A stretch of DNA of 64,000 nucleotides from Siniperca chuatsi. Lineage: Eukaryota > Chordata > Actinopteri > Centrarchiformes > Sinipercidae. Numbering within the stretch: position 1 is the first letter of the stretch; every line of letters starts with the position of its first letter. Under the pieces are notes generated by a model. The model saw only the letters and a program-made list of their open reading frames with translations, ran no database searches and was not told where the DNA came from. The position numbers and the translations under genes are program-made. The stretch is from positions 62,001-126,000 of the forward strand of contig NC_058056.1 in NCBI RefSeq assembly GCF_020085105.1, written 5' to 3'. Below are positions 27,789 to 39,378 of the stretch, in pieces.

Positions 27789-29105
27789 GGGTGGCCCAAC
27801 CAGTTATTAGGTTTAGGCAATCACTTTTTCCACACAGGGACATGTAGGTTTGGATTTTGTTTTCCCTTAATAATAACAACAACAACCTTCATTTATAAAC
27901 TGCATTTTGTGTTTACTTGTGTAATCTTTAACTAATATTTAAATTTGTTTGATGATCTGAAACAATTAAGTGTGACAAACATGCAAAAAAATAAGAAATC
28001 AGGAAGGGGGCAAACACTTTTTCACACCACTGTATGCATGAATGTTGTTTGTTGACTTCAGCTCTGTAACACTGTCATCCCTTCCAAGTTAATCACCAAA
28101 CTTGGAAACCTGGGCATTAACACCTCCACTTGCAACTGGATTATGGACTTCCTGACAAACAGACCTCAGCATGTTAGGTCGGGCCACAACTGCTCCACCA
28201 CCATCATACTCAACAGTGGCGTACCACAGGGCTGTGTGCTGAGCCTACTCCCTCTTCACACTTGACTGCAGGCCTGCGCAAGGCTCTGGCGCCATAATCA
28301 GGTTTGCAGATGATACTGTGGTGATTGTTCTCATCAGCACCAACAATGAGACTGCCTACAGGGAGGAGGTCCAGCACCTGGCCACATGGTGCATAGACAA
28401 TAACTTGCTCCTTAACACCTCCAAGACAGCGTTGAGCGTTTCTCCAGCTTCAAGTTCCTGGGGACCCATATTTCGAAGAACCTGTCCTGGACCACCAACA
28501 CCTCCTGCCTGGTCAAGAAGGCTCACCAGCGCCTCTTCTTCCTGAGGACACTGAAGAAGAACCAACTGTCCTCAGCTATCCTGGTGAACTTCTATCGCTG
28601 CACAGTTGAGAGCATCCTAACCAACTGTGTCACAGTCTGGTATGGGAACAGCTCGGCTGCAGAGCGCAAGGCACTGGAGCGGGTGGGGAAAACTGCCCAG
28701 CACATCACAGGGACTCCATTTCCAGCCATTGAGGACATCCAGAGGAAATGCTGTCTGCGCCGAGCCCGCAGCATTCTTAAGGACTCCTCTCACCCCGCCC
28801 AGAGACTGTTTTCTCCCCTGCCTTCCGGCAGGCACCTCAGGTGCCTCCGGACAAGGACCAGCAGACTGAGAAACAGCATTTTTCCAAGAGCTGTCTTCCT
28901 ACTGAACTCTGCCCCCCGCTGAATCCACTGTCCCCTAATATACCTTAACTTAAATGCTGCTATATTGATATTGTTTTTGCTACATGTACCACATGTTCAT
29001 TTGCAATACCGGACTATTTATTTAGACATATACTGCATCATTTGCACTCCTATACTGCATCATTTGCACTCTAGTACTATGTACTGAATACTGCAATAAC
29101 TCATC

Positions 29106-29340
29106 TACAGCAGTGGCGAATGGCCAACCCACCATTGAGTCTGGTTCTGTCCAAGGTTTCTGCCTCTTAAAGGAAGTTTTTTCTTGCCACTGTTGCAAAT
29201 GCTTGCTCATGGTGGAATTTGTTGGGTCTCTGTAAATAATATTTAAAGAGTACAGTCTAGACCTGCTCAATAGGAAAAGTGCAATGAAATAACTTCTGTT
29301 ATGAATTGGCGCTATATAAATAAAATTGAATTGAATTGAA
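29106..29340 (+). mobile_element. L2-like LINE 3' UTR fragment nested in the Rex1-like LINE tail
   Basis: The block begins near CAGTGGCGAATGGCC. It carries TTAAAGGAAGTTTTTTCTTG and GCTTGCTCATGG, and ends GGCGCTATATAAATAAAATT followed by repeated TTGAA. A repeated TTGAA tail is a typical 3' end of fish L2/Maui-type LINEs. It is heavily 5' truncated and interrupts the 3' UTR of the host LINE, which resumes at about 29,341. Confidence 0.8.
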
Positions 29341-29654
29341 TCTACTGCACTGTTAACTATATCCATATATTGCACTACTTTATATTCATTGCACTACTGT
29401 TCTGCCCAGTCCAATTCATTATTGTACATATCCATTAGTATACTTCTGTTTATAGTAATTCACTCTGTATATAATGTCCATAGTACCACTTGTAAAATAT
29501 TTTCATAATACTGCTCTATCCTGAATTTATCCACACACTTTACATCCTGCACTTGCTTATTGCACTTCTGGTTATACCTAAACTGCATTTCGTTGCCTTG
29601 TACTTGTACATGTGTAATGACAATAAAGTTGAATCCAATCTAATCAAACCCACA

Positions 29655-31836
29655 ACTTCAAAGGACTGGGACTGCGCATGTGTCGGCGTTTTTGTGTACC
29701 TGCCAGAAGCTTCGCTAGAAGCTTCGTCTTAAACCTTCATAAATTGACATTTTATCGAGTCTTTAAGCCAAGTTTTCTACGCTACACTGTTTTCCTGGCC
29801 ATTGTTTTACCTATATGTTTTAACTTGGTAAAAGTCATCGGACGTATGGATCTTAAGTGATTTTAAGCTGGCTGTTAACTCGACGTGGTTTACTGGACTG
29901 CCTCCACTGCTGCTAGCTCAGCTAGGTTTGTTTTTAGCGGCTAGGCTAACAGGTCGCTTTTACTAAGGATTTTAAGCTCTTTAGCACTTTTATGGACTTT
30001 ACTGTGGATTTTAAGCTTTGAGCACTCTCACAGACTAACTGCAAGCCTGATGGCTGAGTGTGGATCTTGTCACCTTACCATCTCAAAGCTGAAGAAAAGT
30101 ATCACCTGTCTGGAAGCCGAGCTCAGAGAAAAAGACAAGCTCATCCTGTAGTTGTCCACTGTCACCTCGGCCCAGGCAAAACACCTTGCAGTCCTCAGCT
30201 CCTCTGGCTGCGCAAGCTGGAATGCGACCATCCCTTCTCACTCCCCTGACTGCTCTACTCCAGCATTGGACAATGATCCCACTCTTCCGTGGCACGGCTC
30301 CATCATCACTGGCGGCCCGGAGCATGAAGCCGTTTCAGCTAAGCCTGAAGATCTGTAGCTCCTCATTGGTGCAAAGCCCAAAGCAATTGCCATTTCTACT
30401 CCTTGCCGAGTCCCAATGGATACACAGTCGCTCGTTGGCGGGGGTAGTGAGAAGGCTCCAGTGAGTTCGACTCCACGTCAACCAGAGCACTGGACTGTAG
30501 CCTGCAAGGACAGACATGGTGCAAAGCGCCTGCCTCCTCCTCCTTCACATCGGGACCTCCCGCTGGCCAACAGGTTCGATATCCTGGATACGCAGGACTT
30601 TCCTCCTTTCCTGGCATTCTTTTAGATAGACTGAGGCACTGGGTGGGCATATCTGGCACTGCACTAGACTGGTTCTCATCTTACCTGTCCATTAGGAAAT
30701 TCTGTGTCAGCATTAATAACTTCATGTCATCCTTTTCCCATATCAAGTACAGTGTCCCTCAAGGTTAAATTCTGGGACCAATACTGTTATCCTTATACAT
30801 GCTTCGTTTGGGTGATGTTATCCACAGACAAGGTATTTCTTTTCATTGTTATGCAGATGACACACAGTTGTACCTCCCTGTCAAGCCCACTGACCCTAGT
30901 ATGCTGAGTTCTCTGCAGGACTGCCTGTCTGACATAAAAAACTGGATGTCGATAAATTCTCTTCAGCTCAACTCAAATAAAACTGAAATCCTTGTTATTG
31001 GGCCCCAACACATCGCTAAACAAATACTGCCATCTACTGGTTACCTGTCACAACATATCAAGCTTGTTGCAAGAAATCTTGGTGTGTGGTGTGTTGGTTT
31101 GATAGCAATTTATGTTTTGAGCAACATATCACTAAGCTTGTCCAATCATGATTTTATCACCTCAGAAACATTGCAAAATCTTAGTAATGCAGAAACTGTT
31201 GTACATGCTTTTATCTCCTCACGCCTCGATTATTGTAACAGCCTGTTCACTTGTCTTAATCAAAAAACTTTGAAAAAAACAAAAAACTTTGAGACGGCAG
31301 ACTGTACAAAACTCAGCTGCTAGGCTGTTAACCAGGACCAAGAAGTACGACCACATCACATCTGTTTTAGCCTCTTTACATTGGCTCCCTGTTTGTTTTA
31401 GGATTGATTTTAAGATCTTGCTGATTACTTTTAAGGCTCTTTATGGCCTTGCTCCAGACTATATTTTAGACCTTGTAATCCCTTATGAACCTTCACGTAG
31501 TTTGAGCTCTTCAGGCAAGGGTCTTCTGTCTGTTCCTGAGTACAGGATGAAAACTAAGGGGGACAGCGCTTTTGCCATCGGACAACCTGCTCGAAGAAAT
31601 TAGGTTGTCTGAGTCAGTGTCTTCATTTAAGTCTCTTCTCAAAAGACATTTTTATCTGAAAGCATATCCTGATTTTACCTGAACCGGCTGTTTATTTTAT
31701 TGCTTTGTGTATTTTATGTATTTTATTTCTTTATATTTCATCATTCACTGTGGTATTTTATTTCTCTTGTTGTGAAGCACTTTGTACTTTGTTTTGAAAA
31801 GTGCTCTATAAATAAAGTTTTATTATTTATTATTAT
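29655..31836 (+). mobile_element. L2-like LINE with both ends but an internal gap
   Basis: The 5' UTR runs to about 30,049. ORF1 starts at 30,050 with MAECGSCHLTISKLKKSITC, a short heptad-rich segment as in L2 ORF1 proteins, and is stopped after about 33 codons. The endonuclease and the first half of RT are missing. From about 30,620 the RT resumes with TALDWFSSYLS, then HCYADDTQLYLP (catalytic YADD), SLQLNSNKTEILVIGPQ, RLDYCNSLF and SLHWLPVCFRIDFKILLITF. The 3' UTR ends with GTGCTCTATAAATAAAGTTT and ATT repeats. Several frame breaks are present. Having a 5' UTR and a 3' end without the middle points to internal deletion rather than ordinary 5' truncation. Confidence 0.8.
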
Positions 31837-31957
31837 AAGGTGCCAGTTGATCTGCAAAACCTCATCCCTCATGGGGCTCACTCTCCACGGCGAGTGCCTC
31901 GCCAGAATCCTCGTCCCTCTGACCGCTCAAAGACACTTCTCCAGTGCTTCACGGCCT
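31837..31957. other. Unassigned spacer between two L2 copies
   Basis: About 120 bp, GC-richer than its neighbours. It reads like part of another repeat (CTCACTCTCCACGGCGAG) but I could not place it. Confidence 0.4.
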
Positions 31958-32625
31958 CTTTAAGATACGATGGTGCCAGACGATTAAGAGCTTTGTGAGG
32001 AGAAGGATTTTAAATTCTATTCTGGATTTTACAGGGAGCCAGTGCAGAGAAGCTAATGGAGAAATATGATCTCTTTTCCTAGTTCTTGTCAGTACACGTG
32101 CCGCAGCATTCTGGATCATGGAGAGTCTTAAGGAACTTTAATCTTTAATTAATAAGGAATTGCAGTAGTCCAACCTAGAAGTAACAAATGCATGCACTAA
32201 TTTTTCTGCATCATTTTGAGACAGGATGTGCCTCAGTTTTGCAATGTTACGTAGGTGAAAAAAGGCAGTCCTTGAAGTTTGTTTCATGTGGGAGTTAAAG
32301 GATAAATCCTGATCAAAGATAACTCTGAGGTTCTTTAGAGTAACCATATCTTTAGATAATGTGTCTCGGAGGTGTTTGGGACCAAGTACAATAACTTCAG
32401 TTTTGTCAGAGTTTAACATAAGAAAGTTGCAGGTCATCCAGGTCTTTATGTCCTTAAGGCATGCTTGAAGTTTAGTTAACTGGTTAGTTTAATCTGGCTT
32501 GATCGATAGATATAATTGGGTATCATCTGGATAGCAATGAAAGTTTATGAAGCGTTTCCTAATAATATTAAAATATAGCCAGAGGAATAATATTAACATA
32601 TAGCCAGAGGAACCTGATTTTTTTC
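31958..32625 (-). mobile_element. L2-like LINE RT fragment (minus strand)
   Basis: The minus strand encodes the C-terminal RT region: TCNFLMLNSDKTEVIVLGP, NLRVIFDQDLSFNSHMKQ, FHLRNIAKLRHILSQND and HAFVTSRLDYCNS. Downstream (31,958-32,140) are the decayed SLHWLPVKSRIEFKILL-equivalent codons. The left side lacks the 3' UTR, the right side stops near an AATAATATTA duplication, and the coding frame is broken. It is the same subfamily as the copies at 48,620, 57,872 and 61,405. Confidence 0.8.
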
Positions 32626-33413
32626 ACAGATTATCTGTCTCATGTACTACTGTCAGGATATAATGACAGTTTAGGCAAATATGCCAAAAAAAGTTATTTT
32701 TATAAAAGTTACCTACTGAACCTTTTGTGCTTTCGTTAAATATGTCGTGGTATCCATCACAATTGTTATGCCTCCGTTGACTGCTTTTAGCTCAGTTTTA
32801 ACTCTATGAAAACACATATTCTTTTAGAGTGTTAATCACAGAGAATTTGTGTAAGAGGATTGAGTACAGGTGCTTTTTCATTTGGGCCAGAAATATGTTT
32901 GTTATTCAATTTTTACTGGTTTACTGGGTGTTTTATCCATGGGACTGTAACCACCGTGGCAAATAAATGTTTAAAGGGTATTAAATCTCTCTATATGGAG
33001 CTCTGCATTTTCTTTCTGACAGTATTTCCCAAGACATACAGGTGTATTTATACTTTTTCAGGTCATGTATGATAGCATGAAAGACAAATTTAACTTTTGT
33101 ACAGACGGTTGTGGTGGAAGTGTTGTCACGAGGTACCAGTAGGTGGCAGTGCAAGCTAATGAATATAAATGACTAAGTGCGGTTATAGTGTGCCATATAA
33201 GGACACTGAAAATGATTATATTACAGATCTGTTACAGATAAAATACTTGTGAGTCATGCCCTTGCAAAACTGTAAACCTATTTATGTTATCTAAGGGTTT
33301 TTTCTTATTTTTTTTGGTATGGTGTGTTCTGTGTGATCTGTGCTCCCAATGTTTTTGGCTTCCGATCCCTTCAAATGGACCAATGTCTTTACAGGTTTTG
33401 TAGTGTCTTCTAA
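32626..33413. other. AT-rich region without recognisable gene
   Basis: I see no coding-looking ORF longer than 70 codons, no splice-bounded exon and no family-specific motif. The longest frame (32,860-33,072, plus strand) has no recognisable domain. Confidence 0.5.
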
Positions 33414-33415
33414 TC

Positions 33416-33573
33416 GTAGAAAAGGTTTCAGTCGTAGTCATCTGGACACTGTTTTCAGAATCAAGACGTTTCGGCTCTTGATTCTGAAAACAGTGTCCTG
33501 ATGACTACGACTGAAACCTTTTCTACGATGGAACACTCCTGGACAAATGAGGGACTACACCGTCTTATTTTGA
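33416..33573 (+). mobile_element. Snap-back Penelope-like insertion
   Basis: This short insertion has target duplications AGTGTCTTCTAATC at 33,402-33,415 and 33,574-33,587. Its left part is an inverted copy of its own right part. The arms at 33,414-33,465 and 33,477-33,528 pair over 52 bases with one mismatch around an 11-base loop (ACGTTTCGGCT). The right arm continues into the element's 3' terminal sequence (GAACACTCCTGGACAAATGA). It matches the 3' ends at 26,187, 44,018 and 47,752. Penelope-like elements are known for inverted partial copies at their 5' junctions, which fits. Confidence 0.75.
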
Positions 33574-33587
33574 AGTGTCTTCTAATC

Positions 33588-33934
33588 ACAGGATATGGCC
33601 TTTGTGTGGACATGAGTTGTGAATAGGTAAACCAAGAACATTTTTTTCTTTTCACACTGAACTTCAGACCTGAAGAGGTAAAAGTATCCAGTATTTCATA
33701 AGAAAAAAGCAAAGATTTGTGAAAATGAGAATAAACATAATTTTGTGTAACAGAAATTTTTTTATTTTATTTTTTTTTACAAATTTGAGCCCATTCACAG
33801 CACATCCTTACCTACTCACCTGGTCTTTCTTTAAATTTCCTCCCTGTTTGTTATAAGCATAGCGTGGCTCCTTTAAGGAACAGGGCAGTCTGTAGTGAGT
33901 GTGTGGGTGAGTGAGAGAGAGAGAGTGGAGGTGA
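33588..33934. other. Unassigned spacer
   Basis: T-rich and A-rich tracts (33,755-33,780) and a short GA-repeat (33,915-33,930). I see no gene or recognisable element. Confidence 0.45.
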
Positions 33935-34378
33935 CTGCACTCCAAGAAGCAACCTCCGGGGCTGAAAAATGAAACCAACCCGGAAGTGCCAATAACCGCA
34001 GTTAGTTCATCGAATGGCCACTTGAGGCTGACTCCAAAAGACAGTCAATCCCCATAGAGCCCCATGTTAAAATGGCCAACTTTACAGCAGAAATAAACAT
34101 GTTTACAGCCTGGTATAAAACACAGTTTTGGTCTCTATAGCTAATTTCCCTGTTCATGACAACTGAAGGGGGGTGAATTTTTTTTATCACTTACTCGTTT
34201 AAACTTCTGCATAATTAAGGAAATGGCTGCTTTGAGTGACAGGTGCCGCTGCTATCACCGCTAACGGTCCACTGTCTGCTAGCCGCCGTCAGCTCAGCTC
34301 AGCTAGTCACCGAACTTGACCTCTTGGCCGTGTTTGTGCCTTTTGGAGACTTTTTCATGAAAATATCTTAAGAATAAT

Positions 34379-34442
34379 TTGACTTGCTGTGCGGTAAATT
34401 GTACCAACAGGCCATCCAAGAAGTCTGTGCTCCAGTTTTTTG
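34379..34442 (+). pseudogene. THAP zinc-finger first-exon relic with splice donor
   Basis: The frame reads TCCAVNCTNRPSKKSVLQFF and ends at G|GTGAGT (donor at 34,443). The C-x4-C spacing with N and R following is the start of the THAP (C2CH) DNA-binding domain found in transposases of P and ISL2EU elements and in host THAP proteins. The codon just before is TTG where ATG is expected, and the upstream frame meets a stop (TGA) with no alternative ATG. The start therefore seems lost. The next exon was not found in the following 1.9 kb. Confidence 0.5.
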
Positions 34443-36366
34443 GTGAGTGCAATTCTAGTATTTTTATTTATATGTTAGCAATAATTAGCAGCTATCGATG
34501 TCTGCGCTCACCATAAACGGCTTGTTAGCTAATTAGCCAGCTAATGAATTAGCCTTGGGTTAGCCTTCGAGCAAGAGGCGCAGTTGTGCAAACATTGCTA
34601 ACTTAACGGGAGCGTATGTTAGCCACAAACTGGCATGCACCAAAGTCAAAACATAATAGAGAAGTGTTAGAATTTAGGGTGATATTACTTTTGAACAAAT
34701 GGTGTCTGTGTGAGGTTGGAAAAAAAAGGTCTATCTCGTTAGTTAGCTAACGTTATGCAATGTTAACGTTAAACTTACCATACGGACAATGTAACATTAA
34801 TGTAACATTAATGCTAGACTTCGCTAGGTACTGTAACTGTGGTCAGGGAGGGGAGCTGCTGTGGACACTTATTAGAATAAGTGGCTGCACCTGTGCCCGA
34901 TGAGGACTGGAGGGACATACTACAAAGTGTTGAAAAGGAGAGAGTTGAGGTGGGTACGCTGTTCTGAGGAGCGCTGCTTGATGCAGAGTAGTATTAGAAC
35001 GTGTGAGGGCCCCCTGCTTAGTCTACTTGTGTGTGTGCTTTGTGTCAGTGTGTCAGTAACTGTGTCTACCCATGTTGTCTTTTAAGGTGCCAGAGAGCTG
35101 ATTGCAGTATCCAGATCTGGAGCACGTGGGCCCAGTGCTCTACAGGATATAAAAGTCCCAGCTTCCAGCGTGGCTCGCTCTCTTCCCTGTCAGTGCCTGC
35201 ACCCTATTGCTTTGCGTAGCATTTTGTTTTACTTTTACACCTTATCCTACACTATCCACACACATCCACATGAACACTGCTGATTTCACTGACTAACACA
35301 CCTCATATCCAAAGTTACAGTTCAGTTTATTTTCTTTACTACAATAGATAACTTGTATTTATTGGTATTCTGTATCTTATGACCAACGCTTGAGGAAAGT
35401 TACAACGCCCAGGCCAGTGTGATGTGTACTCCACGGTAAAGAAGTTGAAGGCATCACTTGTTTCACAAGACATTAAGATTTTGCCAAATTATGACACTGG
35501 GTTATTATCCCTAGGTTCTATCATTATAATTACTGTTACACATCTTTTCATTTACTTCAACTGTACTTAAGTCATACAAAACAACTTGTAAATTTGCAAC
35601 CTTTAATATTGATATTTTCATGAATGCAAAATATAATTTTAATTAAACACTTGCTTGTGTAGTGGCACATTTTTGTTATAGAAAATTGATTAAACTAAAT
35701 ATACTTTGAAGTAAAAGCACATTCTTAAAAGCTGTTCATCAGTTTCCAATGTTAATAGGAAACTGATGAGAGGGTGATCTAAACTTTTAACAAAATAATA
35801 GTTAATAGTTATAAATGAAAATATTAATATGGTATTTATAGGTTAACATTTTGCACGGATCTTAGCAGAAAGTAAAAAATGAAAAGAGTATGTTATGTGC
35901 TGATTTTGTTGGAATATTTCTTTAAGACAAATGCGGAACATTCACTGAGAAACTATACTCTTGTGAAAACAATTATCTGCACACTGAATAGTTCTTTTTG
36001 CCTCACTATATAAGTCTCACAGTACCTGTGTATTTGCCAGAGGATGACCTTCTCAGTTTTGCAACGTTGCATATAAATGATACCTCCTAGAAGGACACTA
36101 CTCAGTGTGCAGGTAAGTCAGATTAAAATGTGAAATCTAACATTTTCAGTCAGTAATGAAGACTGATGAAGTAATGAAGATTTTTTTTAATAAAAGGACA
36201 TAAAAAACAAAAAGGTGGACAATATTTAAAACATGTATTAAAATAAAAACAGACTGGGCCTGTGCAAGAGGTAACAGCTATGCCCAGAGAGCTGCAGAGT
36301 CCATGGGGTGTTAGGGGGAAAACTGGATAAAGGGTGCGATTGTAGGAATGAAGAAGAGCAGAGGTG
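34443..36366. other. Intron-like or unassigned sequence before the LTR element
   Basis: It includes repeated GCTAGC/TTAGCTAA-rich stretches (34,480-34,780) and a segment ending in CTTTTAAG followed by GTGCCAGAGAGC (35,070-35,100). Around 35,880-36,120 there is AT-rich sequence with a TATATAAG motif. I could not find the remainder of a THAP transposase or any other domain. Confidence 0.35.
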
Positions 36367-36371
36367 GTAAC

Positions 36372-36673
36372 TGTCAGGGATACTCCAGGCTCCACTACCC
36401 ACTAATTATCCACACCTGCTGCCAATCACACTCCTGCTTCACATTAGCTCCCAATCACAGTCAGCATAAAAGCCCTGCACTCGCCTCAGTAGGTGTCCAA
36501 CTTTGTTCATGACTAGGACTCACCACACCACTCGGCATTATGCCTGATCTCCCTTCTCCAGCGATCTCCCTCTTTCACACTTCCCTCTCTCCATACCCAC
36601 TCTCTCTGGCTGTTATTGAATAAGGAACATTCTTTGTCCATCTCGGTGTCCCCTGCCTGTCTGTTCCGTAACA
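36372..36673 (+). repeat. 5' LTR of the non-autonomous element
   Basis: It starts TGTCAGGG and ends CGTAACA. It contains CAGCATAAAAGCCCTG as a TATA-like promoter signal and GAATAAGGAACATTC near the 3' side as a possible polyadenylation region. Confidence 0.85.
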
Positions 36674-37129
36674 GAAGGTCGGACCTATCCCAAAGGACTA
36701 AGCCGGCATTCCCGTAGCCTCTCCGTCAACCCCCCACTTCACCATGTCAAGAGCCAAACCGGAGCCCTTTTTTGATTCGATGGTGGATGATAACGGTGTT
36801 CTGTGGCTATACCCATCGAAGCTACGGACTCACAGCCCACCGTGCCAAATCCCTATCGGGGCACCCGTCTGGCTCGTGGTCCACGAAGTCACTAGCTGGC
36901 ACGCCGGACTACCAATCAGCCGACTAACCCGCTACTCACATGTACCGCTGCCCAGCTGCCCCGCCGCTCGCCTGCACCGTCGCCCAGAGGCTCACCAGCT
37001 TCTCCGCCCAGAGGTTTATCGGCTCCGTCACCACTCTGCTCACCTGCTCCACTGCGACCTGCCATCTCCACCGCCATCTCTAGTCCCAGTGCCGCGGCGG
37101 CCTCCAGTCCCAGCGCCACGGCAATCATC

Positions 37130-37460
37130 ACTCCCTGTTGGATCGCAGCAGCCATCACTCACTGCTGGATCGCAGCAGCCATCACTCGCTGCAGGTTGGC
37201 AGCAGGCAGCACCCCCTGCAGGTTGGCAGCAGGCAGTACTACCTGTAGGCTGGCAGCAGGCAGCACCCCCTGTTGGATCGCAGCAGTTATCACTCCCATC
37301 AGGATGGCAGCAGCTCCCCGCTCCCAGACTCCCTGCTGGATCGCAGTCAACTCCTCTCCCGGCTGGATCGCAGGAGCTCCCCGCTCCCAGACTCCTGCTG
37401 GATCGCAGTCGACTCCTCTCCTGGCTGGATCGCAGCAGCTCCCTGAGCTCCCTGCTGGAT
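37130..37460. repeat. Minisatellite inside the LTR element interior
   Basis: A degenerate ~27-bp motif (variants of CTGCTGGATCGCAGCAGC and CTGCAGGTTGGCAGCAGGCAG) repeats about a dozen times. It gives Gln/Pro/Ser-rich reading frames on the plus strand (36,744-37,502, 252 codons) and Cys-rich frames on the minus strand. Such repeats create long open frames without implying a real protein. A second run of degenerate repeats follows at 37,700-38,290. Confidence 0.7.
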
Positions 37461-38300
37461 GGAGGAGGAGAAAGCGATCGCCTGAGAAAAGATGACCGGT
37501 AGAGCTTGCACACTGCTGTAACTGACTACCGCACGGCGACCTACTTCCTGATTCAAGACGTGCGCCGGCATTACATTACTATAGTTACAGAAATAAACAG
37601 ATTTCACTGTACTGCTGAGACAAAATAAAAAATACTTTTTTTTTCTAAAGCGGCATGACACTCGTCCTCGGCTCCCTGTCCTGCTGTACCGTCGCCAGCT
37701 CCTGAGCAGGTTGGCAAGCCTCCAGGGGGTTCCTGCCTTAGCCGCAGACCTTCAGGGGATTCCCATCTCCAGCCTCCAGAGGGTCCACGCCTTCGTGTCC
37801 GCCTCAGGCCTCCGGAGGGTCCACACATTCACCGTAGACCTTCAGGAGGTGCCCGCCTTCACTGCAGACCTCCAGGGGGTTCCTGCCCTCGCCGTAGCTG
37901 GCCTCCTGTGACCTTCCTCCTGTGCCACCAGCACTCCGCCAAGCCTCCAGATGGTATTGATCTTCATTGCAGATCGCATGAGATCAGCTCCTCACCTGTC
38001 AAGTCCCCGGGTCGTCCGCCCAGGGTCACCAGCTCCACACCTGTCCAGTCCCTGGGTCGTCCACCGGAGGTCCTCAGCTCCACCCTGGTTCTGCTACCAG
38101 GGCGTCCGCTCAGGATCCTCCGTAACACCCAGGACCGGGTTCATGGTCATCAGTCCGAGACTCCCTGCTTCACACCTGTCCAACCTCCCGGTCGTCCGTC
38201 CGAGACTCCCTGCGCCACACCTGTCCAACCTCCCAGTTGTCCGTCCGAGACTCCCTGCACCACACCTGTCCAACCTCCCAGTCGTGGGGGGGGGGGGTAC

Positions 38301-38495
38301 TGTTAGGGATACTCCAGGCTCGACTACCCACTAATTATACACACTTGCTCCTAATCACACTCCTGCTCCACATTAGCTCCCAATCACAGTCAGTCCCTCC
38401 TTCACACTTCCCTCTCTCCATACCCACTCTCTCTGGCTGTTATCGAATAAAGAACATTCTTTGTCCATCTTGGTGTCCCCTGCCTGTCTGTAACA
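38301..38495 (+). repeat. 3' LTR of the non-autonomous element
   Basis: It starts TGTTAGGG right after the G-run and ends CTGTAACA, followed by the GTAAC target duplicate. It shares the outer parts of the 5' LTR and includes GAATAAAGAACATTC. Confidence 0.85.
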
Positions 38496-38749
38496 GTAAC
38501 AGTGTTATAGCTACAGATGTTATTTTGTAACAACCATAATGAACATAAAAAATAAACTCAACATTAGCCATGACGGTCAGGGCTATGTTTAGGTGTAACA
38601 AAATGGGTCCTAAAGGCCAAATTCAAAAGCAGTGACACTACCAACTGCAAGCAGCATATTATTTCCTCTAGGTGTGAAATTAACTCCATCTTTCCAAAAA
38701 TAGCCCAGGACTGTCATGTCTAAGGTGAGGGTGCTCAATCATAACACCA

Positions 38750-39100
38750 TTTAAGCTACGAACAAATGTAGACAGATTTCCTGGCCTTGTCGAGCTTCAC
38801 CGGATTGGCACCAGCCTTCCATCAGCACCTTTTGGGTCACAGACAAAACATGATCTTGCCAGGGTGCTGGAAGTGAAGCTGGTGCAGGTCCTCCATCATG
38901 TTGACCAGCTTGACGCCGCTGACTTCCCCATGTCGCTGCCGCCACAGTGGAGGATGCTGCTCTTCCTCGCAGGGACTGGGACATGAAGGGAAGAAGGCCT
39001 TTCCACCGTAGTCCACCCCAGCCAAGCCAACAGACACAGACGTCCAGCACACTGAGGTTGCTTCCCAAGGTTCTGCAGATCTCTCACCAATGATCCACAC
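38750..39100 (-). pseudogene. SGNH-hydrolase-like coding relic
   Basis: Minus-strand frames read VWIIGERS, then VCWLGWGGLRWKGLLPF, then a CGGSDMGK-like stretch and a GVKLVNMMEDLHQLH stretch. These resemble the block order of SGNH/GDSL-type hydrolases: an opening WI-G-S-R block, then a C-G-G-N-D-G block. This kind of sequence recurs in fish repeats. The frame switches several times, so it is broken, and the usual Asn-Asp in the third block reads Ser-Asp. It may be the last exon of the minus-strand gene whose first exon lies at 39,987-40,025. Confidence 0.4.
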
Positions 39101-39315
39101 AGTGATTATGGGAGGAAAATAAAATAGTGTAATAAATGCTTCAGGTAATGAAAAATATAAAGTTAACTATACAGGGTGGCTCTGTTTCTCATGTTTACAA
39201 TACTATTATGTCACATCTGTAGGAGAAAATGGAACAAGGGAGCAATACTTCAAAATATAGATGACAGTCTTTAAATAGTCTAAAGTCAAGTAAAGTAGCC
39301 AAGACTGGTACTTAC

Positions 39316-39378
39316 AGTTTATGCTATGTGTAGCAGGTGTGGTGGAGGCATCACAGGTGGCCATGACCCCAACAAGGA
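39316..39378 (-). other. Candidate minus-strand exon between good splice signals
   Basis: On the minus strand, TTTATTTCTTTCAG precedes 63 bp that are followed by GTAAGTACC, textbook acceptor and donor. The length is a multiple of three. In the phase left by the candidate exon at 39,987-40,025 it meets a stop near its end, while another frame is fully open. It is probably a decayed internal exon of a transposon gene. Confidence 0.35.

Larger units (their letters stand above)
36372..38495 (+). mobile_element. Non-autonomous gypsy-type LTR element (fossil)
   Basis: Two LTRs face the same way: 36,372-36,673 and 38,301-38,495. Both begin TGT(C/T)AGGGATACTCCAGGC and end TAACA. GTAAC lies directly outside each end (36,367-36,371 and 38,496-38,500), a 5-bp target duplication. 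A G-run (about 38,286-38,297) just before the 3' LTR serves as the polypurine tract. The ~1.6-kb interior has no protease, reverse transcriptase, RNase H or integrase motif, only low-complexity reading frames, so it must have depended on another element. Ends and target duplication look whole; the LTRs differ, so it is not recent. It sits inside the THAP-type transposon region. Confidence 0.85.

Noticed and set aside
28617-28835. Minus-strand ORFs over the LINE RT end as genes
   Set aside because: They are shadows of the plus-strand RT C-terminus at 28,584-28,922.
36744-37502. 252-codon ORF as a protein-coding gene
   Set aside because: It lies inside a non-autonomous LTR element and is mostly a ~27-bp minisatellite that keeps several frames open on both strands. 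No domain is present.
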